Source of the DNA: Ruminococcus sp. UBA4350
GTDB taxonomy: Bacteria > Bacillota > Clostridia > Oscillospirales > Ruminococcaceae
Length of the DNA: 37,677 nt
Reading direction: 5' to 3'
Assembly: GCA_002394125.1 (NCBI GenBank)
Contig: DGSY01000163.1
Span: 1-37,677, forward strand
Position numbers and translations under genes: made by a program. Of this stretch, positions 7,114 through 14,772 are shown one piece after another. The notes beneath the pieces are model-generated. The model had not been told where the DNA came from. It saw only the letters and a program-made list of their open reading frames with translations, and did no database searches. The first letter of the stretch is position 1; every line of letters begins with the position of its first letter.

Positions 7114-8238
7114 TCAGATCTCCGCACCCTTGCCGATGAACAGCGGATAACCGACCGAGCCGGTCAGCTGGCGCTCATCTGCGATGACAACATTCTTGTC
7201 GGTGATGACATTGCGGATCGAGCAGCGCTGTCCGATGACGGTATCCTGCGTGATGATGCTGTCGCGGATGACGGAGCCCTTGCCGACACGCACGCCGCGG
7301 AACAGGACACAGTTCTCGACCTTGCCCTCAATGATGCAGCCGTCTGCGATCAGGGAATTCTTGATGTGGGATTCCAGACCGAAGTGGACAGGTGCATTGT
7401 CCTTTGTCTTGGTGAAGATCGGTGCATTCTTTGCGAAGATCGCGTCGCGCTTTTCGGTATCGAGCAGTGCGAGATTCGCTGCGAAATAGCTTGCGAGCGA
7501 GTCAATCTTCGAGAAATAATTCTCATGCTCATAGGCGAGGATCCGGTAGCTTGCGCTTCTGTCGAGCAGGATATCCCTGCGCAGGCTGAAGCGGTTTCTG
7601 CTCATGGATTCCTTGACGATGCGGCGCAGGAAATCCTTGCTCATGATATACATATCGAGGCCGAGATTGCAGTTGCCGGTCATCGGCGGATTGATCATGA
7701 CATCATTGACAAAGCCGTCGCCGCCGATGCCGAAGATCGTCGCCGAGGAGCCCGCCGCCTGATCGAAATAGCCCTTTGCATAGACCGCGGTGATATCCGC
7801 GCCGGATTCGATATGTGCCTTGACCGCCGGACGGAAATCAATATTCGTGACGACATTGCAGTCGGTCAGAACGATGTATTCCGCGGCAGCGTGCTCAACG
7901 AAGCTCCAGATATTGCCGAGCGCATCGAGCTTGCCGTGATAGACGGTCGAGCTGGTGTGGCTGTAAGGCGGGAGCAGATGCAGGCCGCCCTTTTTGCGTG
8001 CGAGATCCCATTCTCTGCCGGAGCCGACATGGTCGAGCAGAGAGCCGTAATTGCTTTTGGTGATGACACCGACCTGCGAGATGCCGGAATTGACAAAATT
8101 CGAGAGCGGAAAGTCGATCAGCCGGTATCTGCCGCCGAACGGCACCGAGCCCATTGTACGGTTCTTTGTGAGATCGAAAATTACTTCATCATGGATACTG
8201 GCGAAGATCAGTCCCATTACATTCTGATTGATTCCCAT
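7114..8238 (-). CDS. glgD: Glucose-1-phosphate adenylyltransferase-like regulatory subunit
   Basis: A GlgC paralogue that forms a hetero-oligomer with GlgC in Firmicutes and modulates ADP-glucose synthesis. The 374 residues begin MGINQNVMGLIFASIHDEVIFDLTKNR, in place of the catalytic LAGGxGxRL nucleotide-binding loop, which is the hallmark of GlgD. The rest of the nucleotidyltransferase fold (PFGGRYRLIDFPLSNFVNSGI, LLPPYS, EYIVLTDCNVV) and a C-terminal left-handed beta helix (NSLIADGCIIEGKVENCVLFRGVRVGKGS) are retained. GGAGG lies 7 nt before the ATG, and the gene follows glgC by 25 nt. Confidence 0.93.
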   Translation of the reverse strand: MGINQNVMGLIFASIHDEVIFDLTKNRTMGSVPFGGRYRLIDFPLSNFVNSGISQVGVITKSNYGSLLDHVGSGREWDLARKKGGLHLLPPYSHTSSTVYHGKLDALGNIWSFVEHAAAEYIVLTDCNVVTNIDFRPAVKAHIESGADITAVYAKGYFDQAAGSSATIFGIGGDGFVNDVMINPPMTGNCNLGLDMYIMSKDFLRRIVKESMSRNRFSLRRDILLDRSASYRILAYEHENYFSKIDSLASYFAANLALLDTEKRDAIFAKNAPIFTKTKDNAPVHFGLESHIKNSLIADGCIIEGKVENCVLFRGVRVGKGSVIRDSIITQDTVIGQRCSIRNVITDKNVVIADERQLTGSVGYPLFIGKGAEI

Positions 8239-8263
8239 TGATAAACCTCCGTTTCAGCAGCGC

Positions 8264-9472
8264 TCAGATCGACTCGGAGAGGATCTGCTTCGGCGCGACG
8301 CTCATGCCCTCGCTGACTGTGATTCTGTGTCCGGTCACGGCAATGCCCCAGTTTTCGCGTTCGGAGCCGGCATATTCCTCCGGGCTTCTGCCGACATGGG
8401 CATTCTGCTCAATGACGCAGTCCTCGCCGACGATCGCATATTCGACAACGGCGCCTGCCTTGATGACCGTTCCCGGCATCACGACGCTGTACTGCACCTT
8501 TGCGCCCTCCTCAATGGTCACGCCGCCGAAGATGACGGAAAAATCGACCTTGCCGCCGATCACGGAGCCCTCTGTGATCATGGAGTTTTCGATCTCGGCA
8601 GATTTGCCGATATACTGCGGCGGGAAATTGCTGTGACGCGAATAAATGCGCCAGGATTTGTCGTAGAGATTGAGCTGCTCCGCGGGCGCGAGCAGATCCA
8701 TATTGGCATCCCAGAGGGAATCGAGCGTTCCGACATCCTTCCAGTAGCCCTCGAATGTATACGCATAGAGCCGCTCGCCGTTTGCCAGCATAGACGGGAT
8801 GATATCCTTGCCGAAGTCCTTCGAGCCGGTATTGGCATTCTCATTCTCGATCAGATACTTCTTGAGCTTCGACCATGTGAACACATAGATGCCCATGGAA
8901 GCGAGCGTCGATTTCGGCTCGGCGGGCTTTTCGACGAAGTCCGTCACGCGCATCTCGTCATCGCAGATCATAATGCCCATGCGCTTTGCTTCGGAGCGCG
9001 GCACATCCAGCACGGCGATCGTCAGATCGGCATTCTGCTGCTTGTGATATTCGACCATTTTGGAATAATCCATTTTGTAGATATGGTCGCCGCCCAGAAC
9101 AACGACATATTCCGGATCATAGCGCTCGATGAAGCTGATATTCTGATAGATCGCATTTGCGGTGCCCTCATACCACGATGCACCGGAATTGCTCTCGTAC
9201 GGCGGCAGGACATGAACGCCGCCGTTCATCTTGTCAAGATCCCACGGCTGACCGTTTCCGATATAATCGTTCAGCACGAGCGGCTGATACTGTGTCAGCA
9301 CGCCGACGGTATCAATGCCGGAATTCGTGCAGTTGGAGAGCGGAAAGTCGATCAGACGGTATTTGCCGCCGAACGGAACCGCCGGCTTTGCCATATCATG
9401 TGTCAGCGCATACAGTCGGCTTCCCTGACCGCCTGCGAGCAGCATTGCTACGACTTCTTTTTTCGTATTCAT
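8264..9472 (-). CDS. glgC: Glucose-1-phosphate adenylyltransferase, catalytic subunit
   Basis: Makes ADP-glucose from ATP and glucose-1-phosphate, the committed step of glycogen synthesis. The 402 residues include the intact nucleotide loop MLLAGGQGSRLYALT (9-23), KPAVPFGGKYRLIDFPLSN, the Gly-Asp metal site VVLGGDHIYKMDY, FVEKPAEPK and YWKDVGTLDSLW, then a C-terminal beta-helix domain. GGAGG lies 13 nt upstream of the ATG, slightly distant. It sits in an operon between glgB (31 nt upstream) and glgD (25 nt downstream), so a GlgC-GlgD complex is expected. Confidence 0.96.
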   Translation of the reverse strand: MNTKKEVVAMLLAGGQGSRLYALTHDMAKPAVPFGGKYRLIDFPLSNCTNSGIDTVGVLTQYQPLVLNDYIGNGQPWDLDKMNGGVHVLPPYESNSGASWYEGTANAIYQNISFIERYDPEYVVVLGGDHIYKMDYSKMVEYHKQQNADLTIAVLDVPRSEAKRMGIMICDDEMRVTDFVEKPAEPKSTLASMGIYVFTWSKLKKYLIENENANTGSKDFGKDIIPSMLANGERLYAYTFEGYWKDVGTLDSLWDANMDLLAPAEQLNLYDKSWRIYSRHSNFPPQYIGKSAEIENSMITEGSVIGGKVDFSVIFGGVTIEEGAKVQYSVVMPGTVIKAGAVVEYAIVGEDCVIEQNAHVGRSPEEYAGSERENWGIAVTGHRITVSEGMSVAPKQILSESI

Positions 9473-9503
9473 AGGGTAAACGCCTCCTTCAATGATGCAA
9501 CGT

Positions 9504-11723
9504 TTAAGTTTCAGAATCCGTTTTCTTTTTGCGGCCGCGCTTCGGCTTATCCGCTGCGGGCTCTGCCGCCTCCGCTTTCTTTGCGCGGGTACGCTTCGGC
9601 TTTTCCGCAGCTGCGGGCTCTGCCGCTTCTGCTTTCTTCGGACGGCCGCGCTTCGGCTTTTCCGCCGTCACGGGCTCTGCCGCATCTGCTTTCTTTGCGC
9701 GGGTACGCTTCGGCTTTTCCTCCGTCACGGGCTCTGCCGCATCTGCTTTCTTTGCGCGGGTACGCTTCGGCTTTTCCTCCGTCACGGGCTCTGCCACAAC
9801 CGCTTTCTTTGCGCGCGTCTTTTTCGGGGTATACTGATAATACTGCACGGAGAGCGGCGGGAGTGCCAGCTCGATCGACTGATCGAAGCCGTGCATTCCG
9901 TATTCATCGGAAACGACCTTCTTTTTGGCGATTCCGCTGCCGCCGAATTCAAGTGCATCGGAATCGAATACGAGCGTATAGGTTCCCGCAAACGGAACGC
10001 CGATCTTATACGGCTCTCTGCCGACCGGCACAAAGTTGCAGACCGCAATAATCTCATTGCCGCTGTCGTCGATGCGCCGGAATGCGATCACGCTCTGCCG
10101 GTAATCGTCATTCGAGATCCAACTGAATCCCTTCCACGAATCGTCATTCTCCCAGAGTGCCGGCGTATTCTTATAGAATTTATTCAGCGCCTTCGAGAAT
10201 TTCAGCATTGTGCTGTGTGCCGGATAATCGAGCATGAACCATTCCAGCTCGCTCTTGTAATCCCACTCTCTGCGCTGGCCGAATTCCTGTCCCATAAAGA
10301 GCAGCTTCTTGCCGGGATGTGCAAACATATAGCATAGGAATGCGCGGTAGGATGCGAATTTGTCGCCCTCCAGTCCGGGCATTTTTTCGATCATCGAGCA
10401 TTTGCCGTGGACGATCTCATCATGCGAGATCGGCAGGACATAGTTCTCGGAGAAGCAGTAGAAGAACGAGAATGTCAGCTTGTCGTGGTTGAATGCGCGG
10501 TACAGCGGATCCATTGACATATAGGTGAGCATATCGTTCATCCAGCCCATATTCCACTTGAAATTGAAGCCGAGGCCGCCGATGTCGGTCGGCTTGGTGA
10601 CGAGCGGCCACGCGGTCGATTCCTCCGCGATCATCAGCACATCGGGATGCCGTGCGAAAACGGCTTCATTGAGCTGACGCAGGAAAGCGACTGCTTCGAG
10701 ATTCTCTCTGCCGCCGTTGACATTCGGGCGCCATTCGCCGTCGCGCCGGTCATAGTCGAGATAGAGCATCGAGGCGACTGCATCCACGCGCAGGCCGTCG
10801 ATATGGTATTCATCGAGCCAGTAGCAGGCGGAGGAGATCAGGAATGAGCAGATCTCCGGCCGGCCGTAATCAAAGACTCTGGTGCCCCAGCCCTTATGCT
10901 CGCGCTTGAGCGGATCGGTGTATTCATACAGGCACGCGCCGTCGAATTCATAGAGGCCCTGTTCGTCCTTCGGGAAATGTGCCGGAACCCAGTCGAGAAT
11001 GACGCCGATGCCGGCCTGATGGAACAGGTCAATCATCTTCCGGAAATCGTCCGGCGTGCCGAAGCGGGAGGTCGGTGCAAAATAGCCCGTGACCTGATAG
11101 CCCCACGAGCCGTCGAACGGGTACTCCGTCAGCGGCATGAACTCGATATGCGTATAGGAAAGCTCCTTCATATACGGCACTATCTGCTTGGCAAATTCCA
11201 CGTAATTCAGCGGATTGCCGTCCTCATAGGTGCGCCACGAGGCAAAATGCACCTCGTAAATATTCATCGGGGATTTGTAGACATTGGTCTTCTTTTTCTG
11301 CGCGAGCCACTTCTCATCCTTCCACTGATAGGTGGATTCAAAAAGCTTGGTCGCGTTCTGCGGCGCGGTCTCGAAGTGCGTGCCGTAGGGGTCATTTTTC
11401 AGCTTGACCTCACCGTTCTTGGTCAGGATGCTGTATTTGTAGAGCGTATAGGGCGGCAGCAGATCGAGCGCTGCCTCCCAGATGCCGTCCGCGACCGGCA
11501 GCATCGTATTCGCATTGCGGTTCCATTCGTTGAAATCGCCGACAACCGAAACATCAACGGCATTCGGCGCCCAGACGCGGAACACGGTTTTCTTCACGCC
11601 GTCGCGCAGCTCGGTATGCGCACCGAACAGACGCTGTGCGTCATAGTTTCTGCCTTCATAGAAAAGATGCAGGGGGAACGCGTTGGGATTCTGATCCGGC
11701 TTCTGATTTGTCTGATTACTCAT
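9504..11723 (-). CDS. glgB: 1,4-alpha-glucan branching enzyme with basic repeat tail
   Basis: Introduces alpha-1,6 branches into glycogen. The order is a CBM48-type beta sandwich (about 30-130, FRVWAPNAVDVSVVGDFNEWN), a GH13 barrel (about 155-530) with nucleophile D314 (GLRVDAVASM), acid/base E367 (MIAEEST) and D435 (SHDEIVHGK), and a C-terminal beta domain to about 630. A 108-residue tail (632-739) then follows, built of five 18-19-residue units of the form KPKRTRAKKA-(D/E)AAEPV plus a terminal basic stretch; one unit contains the AT-hook core KRGRPKK. Typical GlgB ends near residue 630-640, so the tail is extra. AGGAGG directly precedes the ATG. It is the first gene of the glg operon. Confidence 0.95.
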   Translation of the reverse strand: MSNQTNQKPDQNPNAFPLHLFYEGRNYDAQRLFGAHTELRDGVKKTVFRVWAPNAVDVSVVGDFNEWNRNANTMLPVADGIWEAALDLLPPYTLYKYSILTKNGEVKLKNDPYGTHFETAPQNATKLFESTYQWKDEKWLAQKKKTNVYKSPMNIYEVHFASWRTYEDGNPLNYVEFAKQIVPYMKELSYTHIEFMPLTEYPFDGSWGYQVTGYFAPTSRFGTPDDFRKMIDLFHQAGIGVILDWVPAHFPKDEQGLYEFDGACLYEYTDPLKREHKGWGTRVFDYGRPEICSFLISSACYWLDEYHIDGLRVDAVASMLYLDYDRRDGEWRPNVNGGRENLEAVAFLRQLNEAVFARHPDVLMIAEESTAWPLVTKPTDIGGLGFNFKWNMGWMNDMLTYMSMDPLYRAFNHDKLTFSFFYCFSENYVLPISHDEIVHGKCSMIEKMPGLEGDKFASYRAFLCYMFAHPGKKLLFMGQEFGQRREWDYKSELEWFMLDYPAHSTMLKFSKALNKFYKNTPALWENDDSWKGFSWISNDDYRQSVIAFRRIDDSGNEIIAVCNFVPVGREPYKIGVPFAGTYTLVFDSDALEFGGSGIAKKKVVSDEYGMHGFDQSIELALPPLSVQYYQYTPKKTRAKKAVVAEPVTEEKPKRTRAKKADAAEPVTEEKPKRTRAKKADAAEPVTAEKPKRGRPKKAEAAEPAAAEKPKRTRAKKAEAAEPAADKPKRGRKKKTDSET
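9507..9830 (-). repeat. 57-bp tandem repeats encoding the GlgB tail
   Basis: Five coding units (four of 57 bp, one of 54 bp) followed by a partial unit, in frame. The two middle units (about 9660-9773) are nearly identical at the DNA level, which points to recent duplication or slippage; the outer ones have diverged. Each encodes a Lys/Arg-rich half and an Ala/Glu/Pro-rich half. Confidence 0.9.
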
Positions 11724-11850
11724 ATGCTCCTCCTAAAAATGCGCCGCGGATTCGCCGCTGAACACATGGGATTATGTATAGTAGCACCAAATAATGCGTA
11801 TGGTGCATCATGCGCAAAAATCCGCAGTTCGCCCTATACGCCTTATATAC

Positions 11851-11879
11851 ATTTTACCATATTATGCCGTAACTTGCAA
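11851..11879 (-). promoter_or_regulatory. Possible second promoter of the glg operon
   Basis: Read on the minus strand, TTGCAA (11879-11874), a 17-bp spacer, then TAAAAT (11856-11851). It is weaker than the promoter at 11984-12011 and lies inside that promoter's leader. Confidence 0.4.
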
Positions 11880-11983
11880 GCATTTTTGCAATTTCGTTCA
11901 AAATTTGTAAGGTCAAACAAAATCGCGTCCCTATTTTGTGCATCTTCACAACATACTGCAAAATAGTGGTTAATTTTTTGCGT

Positions 11984-12011
11984 ATTATACCATGATTTTG
12001 CACCGTGTCAA
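11984..12011 (-). promoter_or_regulatory. Main promoter candidate of the glg operon
   Basis: On the minus strand, TTGACA (12011-12006), a 16-bp spacer, then TATAAT (11989-11984). Transcription would start near 11977 and leave a leader of about 255 nt before glgB. The leader is AT-rich compared with the genes and holds TTGCAA-containing repeats (TTGCAAGCATTTTTGCAA at 11874-11891 as read on the plus strand). I recognise no riboswitch in it. Confidence 0.75.
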
Positions 12012-12078
12012 GGGGCGCTGTTCGTTCCGGAATCCGCATTTTCTATACAGACAATGATACCGGCGATCGGATGATACT

Positions 12079-12149
12079 TTTTGTAATCGCAAAACAGTCC
12101 GGCAGCACGGAATTGACAGACCGTCCGGCCAGATGCTCCCAATGCGGAT
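12079..12149 (-). terminator. Weak terminator-like hairpin after spoIIE
   Basis: On the minus strand, CCGGACGG and CCGTGCTGCCGG can pair with a bulge, and ACTGTTTTG follows. The T-run is short, so this is tentative. Otherwise the 138-nt gap between the glg promoter and spoIIE shows nothing. Confidence 0.3.
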
Positions 12150-14387
12150 TCATGTGTCGATCGCCGCATCAATGATCGCCGCCGCCAGTACCGTCACATC
12201 GTCCTGCGGCGCCCCGCCGGACTCGCGCTGCGCCTTTGCACAGACTGCGTGCGCCATCGTTTGCAGGTCGCCGCCCTCGCGCAGCTGCTGCCGCACAAAC
12301 GGGAACAGCGCATCATCCACGCCGTCCGAGAGCAGAAAGATCATGTCGCCGCGCTCCAGCTCCAGCACCGCCGTATACGGCTCGACGGTCGGCAGGATCC
12401 CGAGCGGATCGGTCGCCGCCTGACAGAGCGTGATCTGGTCGCCGTGCCGGATGAAGGTCGGCCCCGCGCCGTATTTGTAAAGCGTGACCGATGCGGTATC
12501 GGTGCTGATCTTCGCGACATCGAGCGTCGCAAAGCGCTCCTCGCCGGATTTCGTCAGCATGATCGAATTGACCATATCCGCGGCGGCGCGGCAGTCCATC
12601 CCCGACTGCACGAGCTGCCGGAAATCCGACAGCACGATCTTCGCATCGACCGCTGCCTTCCGGCCGGAGCCCATGCCGTCCGAGACCGCAAGATAATATG
12701 CGCCGTCGCCGTCCGAGAATGTTTCCCAGCAGTCGCCGCAGGGCTCGTCCTCATGCACCGCGCACTGCGCCGCCGCAGATGCAACATCAAATCCGCCCGC
12801 CGACCGCAGGATCAGCCGCTGCTCATCGCCGGCCTTGTCCGTCCCGCAGCTTTGCAGCGGCCTTTGCAGCGCATCGCTGAGCAGATCGGCGATCAGCACC
12901 GCATCGAGCGGCACATCCGACGGCGCATACAGCTCGATCAGCATCCTCTGATTCTCACCGGTCGAGACAGCCGCCGCCTGCACCGGGATCTTGAATTTCG
13001 CCAGCACATCCGAAACATAGCGCGTCAGCTCCCGCTGATAGCTCCGCCGCGACTGCGCGCCCGCACCGTGCAGCAGGCTCTCCGTGATGCGCATTTGCGT
13101 AAAGAGCATTTTCTGGGATTCGCGGAGCCTTGCGGCCAGCGTTCTCGTGACGGCATTCTGCCGCTTGATGCGCGAAAATGCCTGCGTCACGCGGTCGGGC
13201 TGGACGCATCCGAACGGCGCCCGCAGCGTCTCCGAAAGATCTGCCGCCGAGAGCCTCCGGAAGCATTCGCGTGTCTCCGCATCCCCCTTGTCCCAGCACA
13301 TTGCGCGGCTGATGCATTTGCTGCACACCGTCTCGCGGACGGTTTCAGCCTGTCCGGAGAGCGGCAGATTTTTCACCATCATATTCGCAATGCGCTCCGC
13401 CGAGCCGCGCACACCCGCGATCGAATCCGACAGAAAATCCAGCCGTACACCCGTCAGTGCCGCGAGATCCGCGCCGGAGTCGTTCCATTGCAGGAAGGCA
13501 TCCGCAATCTGCACTGCGGGCATCAGCAGAAAGCCGAGTCCCCCGATCACGCCGCCGATGAACGCATTTGCGACCTGTGCATTCCAGCCAGACAGCGCCA
13601 TGCTCAATACGCCGGATATCTGAAATACCAGCAGGCTGAGGACGGATGACCGCCCCGCGAGACAGCCGGCGGCAAATCCTGCGGCGGGCAGCAGGGCGGC
13701 ATATCCGGCGGTCGCACCGTTTGCAAGCACGAGCGCGAATGCCGAGAGCGTTCCGCAGATCACGCCGCCCGTCATGCGGTAGCGCTTTGCGGCAGTCAGT
13801 ACGACGAATCCCGCGAGGATCTCGCCGAAGCTCACCGTCAGCAGCCGCAGCGAGCAGAGTGCGCCCGCCAGCACGACATAGCAGACCGAAAAGCTCAGCG
13901 CATCGCCCTCATGCAGACGCAGCGGCAGACCGCTCTCAAAGCGCAGGATCACCTGCCGGAGACAAAAGGCCAGTCCGCCCGCAAACAGACTGCCGATCCC
14001 CCAGAGGATCCATTCCATGCCGCCGGTCATACCCGCAAGCGCAAAAATCACTGCCGAGAGCAGATTGCTCCCGGCAGCGAGCAGCGCCGCCGTCCGCGGA
14101 CTGAGCCGGACATTCAGCAGCCAGCGCAGGATAATGACAAATGCCATCCCGCACAAATACACAAGCTGCCGCGTCAGCAGGCCGGTCAGCGCATACGCAC
14201 CCGCTGTTCCGGCGAGCGCCGCGATCCCGCAGGCCGGCGAGACTGCCGCCGCCAGTGCCGTATTCAGCGGCACCGGATACCCGCCGAATTCCGCCAGCGA
14301 CAGGATACCCGCACCCACTGCACTCGCCGCGATCTTCGCCGCACCCTTCACACGCGGATCCTCGCAGAGTGACTTCCATTCGATCAT
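12150..14387 (-). CDS. spoIIE: Stage II sporulation protein E (membrane PP2C phosphatase)
   Basis: Dephosphorylates SpoIIAA to release sigma-F in the forespore and takes part in polar septation. The 745 residues (B. subtilis has 827) comprise a polytopic N-terminal region of about ten hydrophobic segments (roughly 20-300), a middle regulatory region with a Cys-rich patch (CSKCISRAMCWDKGD), and a C-terminal PP2C domain. Metal-site motifs of the phosphatase are visible: FSDGDGAYYLAVSDGMGSGRKA, YKYGAGPTFIRHGD, FLLSDGVDDALF and APQDDVTVLAA. AAGGA lies 6 nt upstream of the ATG. This is the only sporulation gene in the window and shows that the lineage keeps the sporulation pathway. A Spo0A box overlaps its promoter. 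Confidence 0.95.
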   Translation of the reverse strand: MIEWKSLCEDPRVKGAAKIAASAVGAGILSLAEFGGYPVPLNTALAAAVSPACGIAALAGTAGAYALTGLLTRQLVYLCGMAFVIILRWLLNVRLSPRTAALLAAGSNLLSAVIFALAGMTGGMEWILWGIGSLFAGGLAFCLRQVILRFESGLPLRLHEGDALSFSVCYVVLAGALCSLRLLTVSFGEILAGFVVLTAAKRYRMTGGVICGTLSAFALVLANGATAGYAALLPAAGFAAGCLAGRSSVLSLLVFQISGVLSMALSGWNAQVANAFIGGVIGGLGFLLMPAVQIADAFLQWNDSGADLAALTGVRLDFLSDSIAGVRGSAERIANMMVKNLPLSGQAETVRETVCSKCISRAMCWDKGDAETRECFRRLSAADLSETLRAPFGCVQPDRVTQAFSRIKRQNAVTRTLAARLRESQKMLFTQMRITESLLHGAGAQSRRSYQRELTRYVSDVLAKFKIPVQAAAVSTGENQRMLIELYAPSDVPLDAVLIADLLSDALQRPLQSCGTDKAGDEQRLILRSAGGFDVASAAAQCAVHEDEPCGDCWETFSDGDGAYYLAVSDGMGSGRKAAVDAKIVLSDFRQLVQSGMDCRAAADMVNSIMLTKSGEERFATLDVAKISTDTASVTLYKYGAGPTFIRHGDQITLCQAATDPLGILPTVEPYTAVLELERGDMIFLLSDGVDDALFPFVRQQLREGGDLQTMAHAVCAKAQRESGGAPQDDVTVLAAAIIDAAIDT

Positions 14388-14413
14388 ATGTCATCCTTCC
14401 TCTCTCTCATCCG

Positions 14414-14430
14414 GACGGCCTAGCGCCGTC
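14414..14430 (-). other. Hairpin in the spoIIE leader
   Basis: GACGGC (14414-14419) and GCCGTC (14425-14430) form a perfect 6-bp stem with a 5-nt loop, just upstream of the spoIIE ribosome site. No T-run follows, so it is more likely a leader structure than a terminator. Confidence 0.5.
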
Positions 14431-14448
14431 TGAATCTATGCAGATAAC

Positions 14449-14482
14449 ATTATACCGCAGATCGCGTGCGGTTCGTGTCGAA
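14449..14482 (-). promoter_or_regulatory. spoIIE promoter with an overlapping Spo0A box
   Basis: The -10 TATAAT reads on the minus strand at 14454-14449. There is no good -35; in its place, at about -34 to -40, stands the exact Spo0A-box heptamer TGTCGAA (plus strand 14476-14482) inside the palindromic TTCGTGTCGAA. Spo0A-activated sigma-A promoters typically carry 0A boxes overlapping the -35 region, and spoIIE is a known Spo0A target. Confidence 0.6.
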
Positions 14483-14563
14483 ACGCAGCAATGCCGGAGT
14501 TGCAGACAGAACAGCGTCACACTGAAAACGCATCGGCATCAGAACAGGACGGGCGGTGTATCA

Positions 14564-14757
14564 AAAAGCCGCCGGTGCTTTTATTGATGTCCCAACTATC
14601 TCTTGAAGATATCTGCTTGTCTTTTTGCCGTGATACTGCGTTAGAAATCCTTGCCTTGCGTCAGCAAGGCGGCGGCTTTCTGCCTTGTCTCACGACAAAA
14701 ATCCTGCGCATCTATTCTTCAAGATTTAATTGGTACATCAATACACACCGGCGGCTG
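14564..14757 (-). terminator. Giant palindromic terminator of the dockerin-protein gene
   Basis: Read on the minus strand it begins 16 nt after the stop at 14773. GCCGCCGGTG pairs with CACCGGCGGC followed by TTTTT, but the two arms are about 170 nt apart. Between them the arms continue as matched segments (TATTGATGT with ACATCAATA, then CTTGAAGA-type arms at 14602-14609 and 14717-14724) and end in a perfect 7-bp stem with a GTCA loop (14653-14670). The whole region folds as one long imperfect hairpin, far larger than the other terminators here. Confidence 0.7.
14600..14724. repeat. Structured repeat element, copy A
   Basis: The inner part of the giant hairpin resembles the sequence at the right edge of the window (copy B). 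Shared, collinear landmarks are ATCTGCTTG (14611), the loop sequence GCGTCAGC with GTCA at 14660, AAAAATC (14697) and TGCG-x-ATCT (14705). The distance from the first landmark to the loop is 49 nt in both copies. The 7-bp stem is GCCTTGC/GCAAGGC here. Confidence 0.65.
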
Positions 14758-14772
14758 CCTGTCATATTCCGT

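Noticed and set aside
7094..7126. The 17-bp duplication at the glgD stop as a regulatory site
   Set aside because: Its overlap with the stop codon and lack of dyad symmetry fit a simple slippage duplication better.
9507..9830. CRISPR-like array
   Set aside because: The repeats are contiguous, in frame and encode the GlgB tail; there are no spacers and no cas genes.
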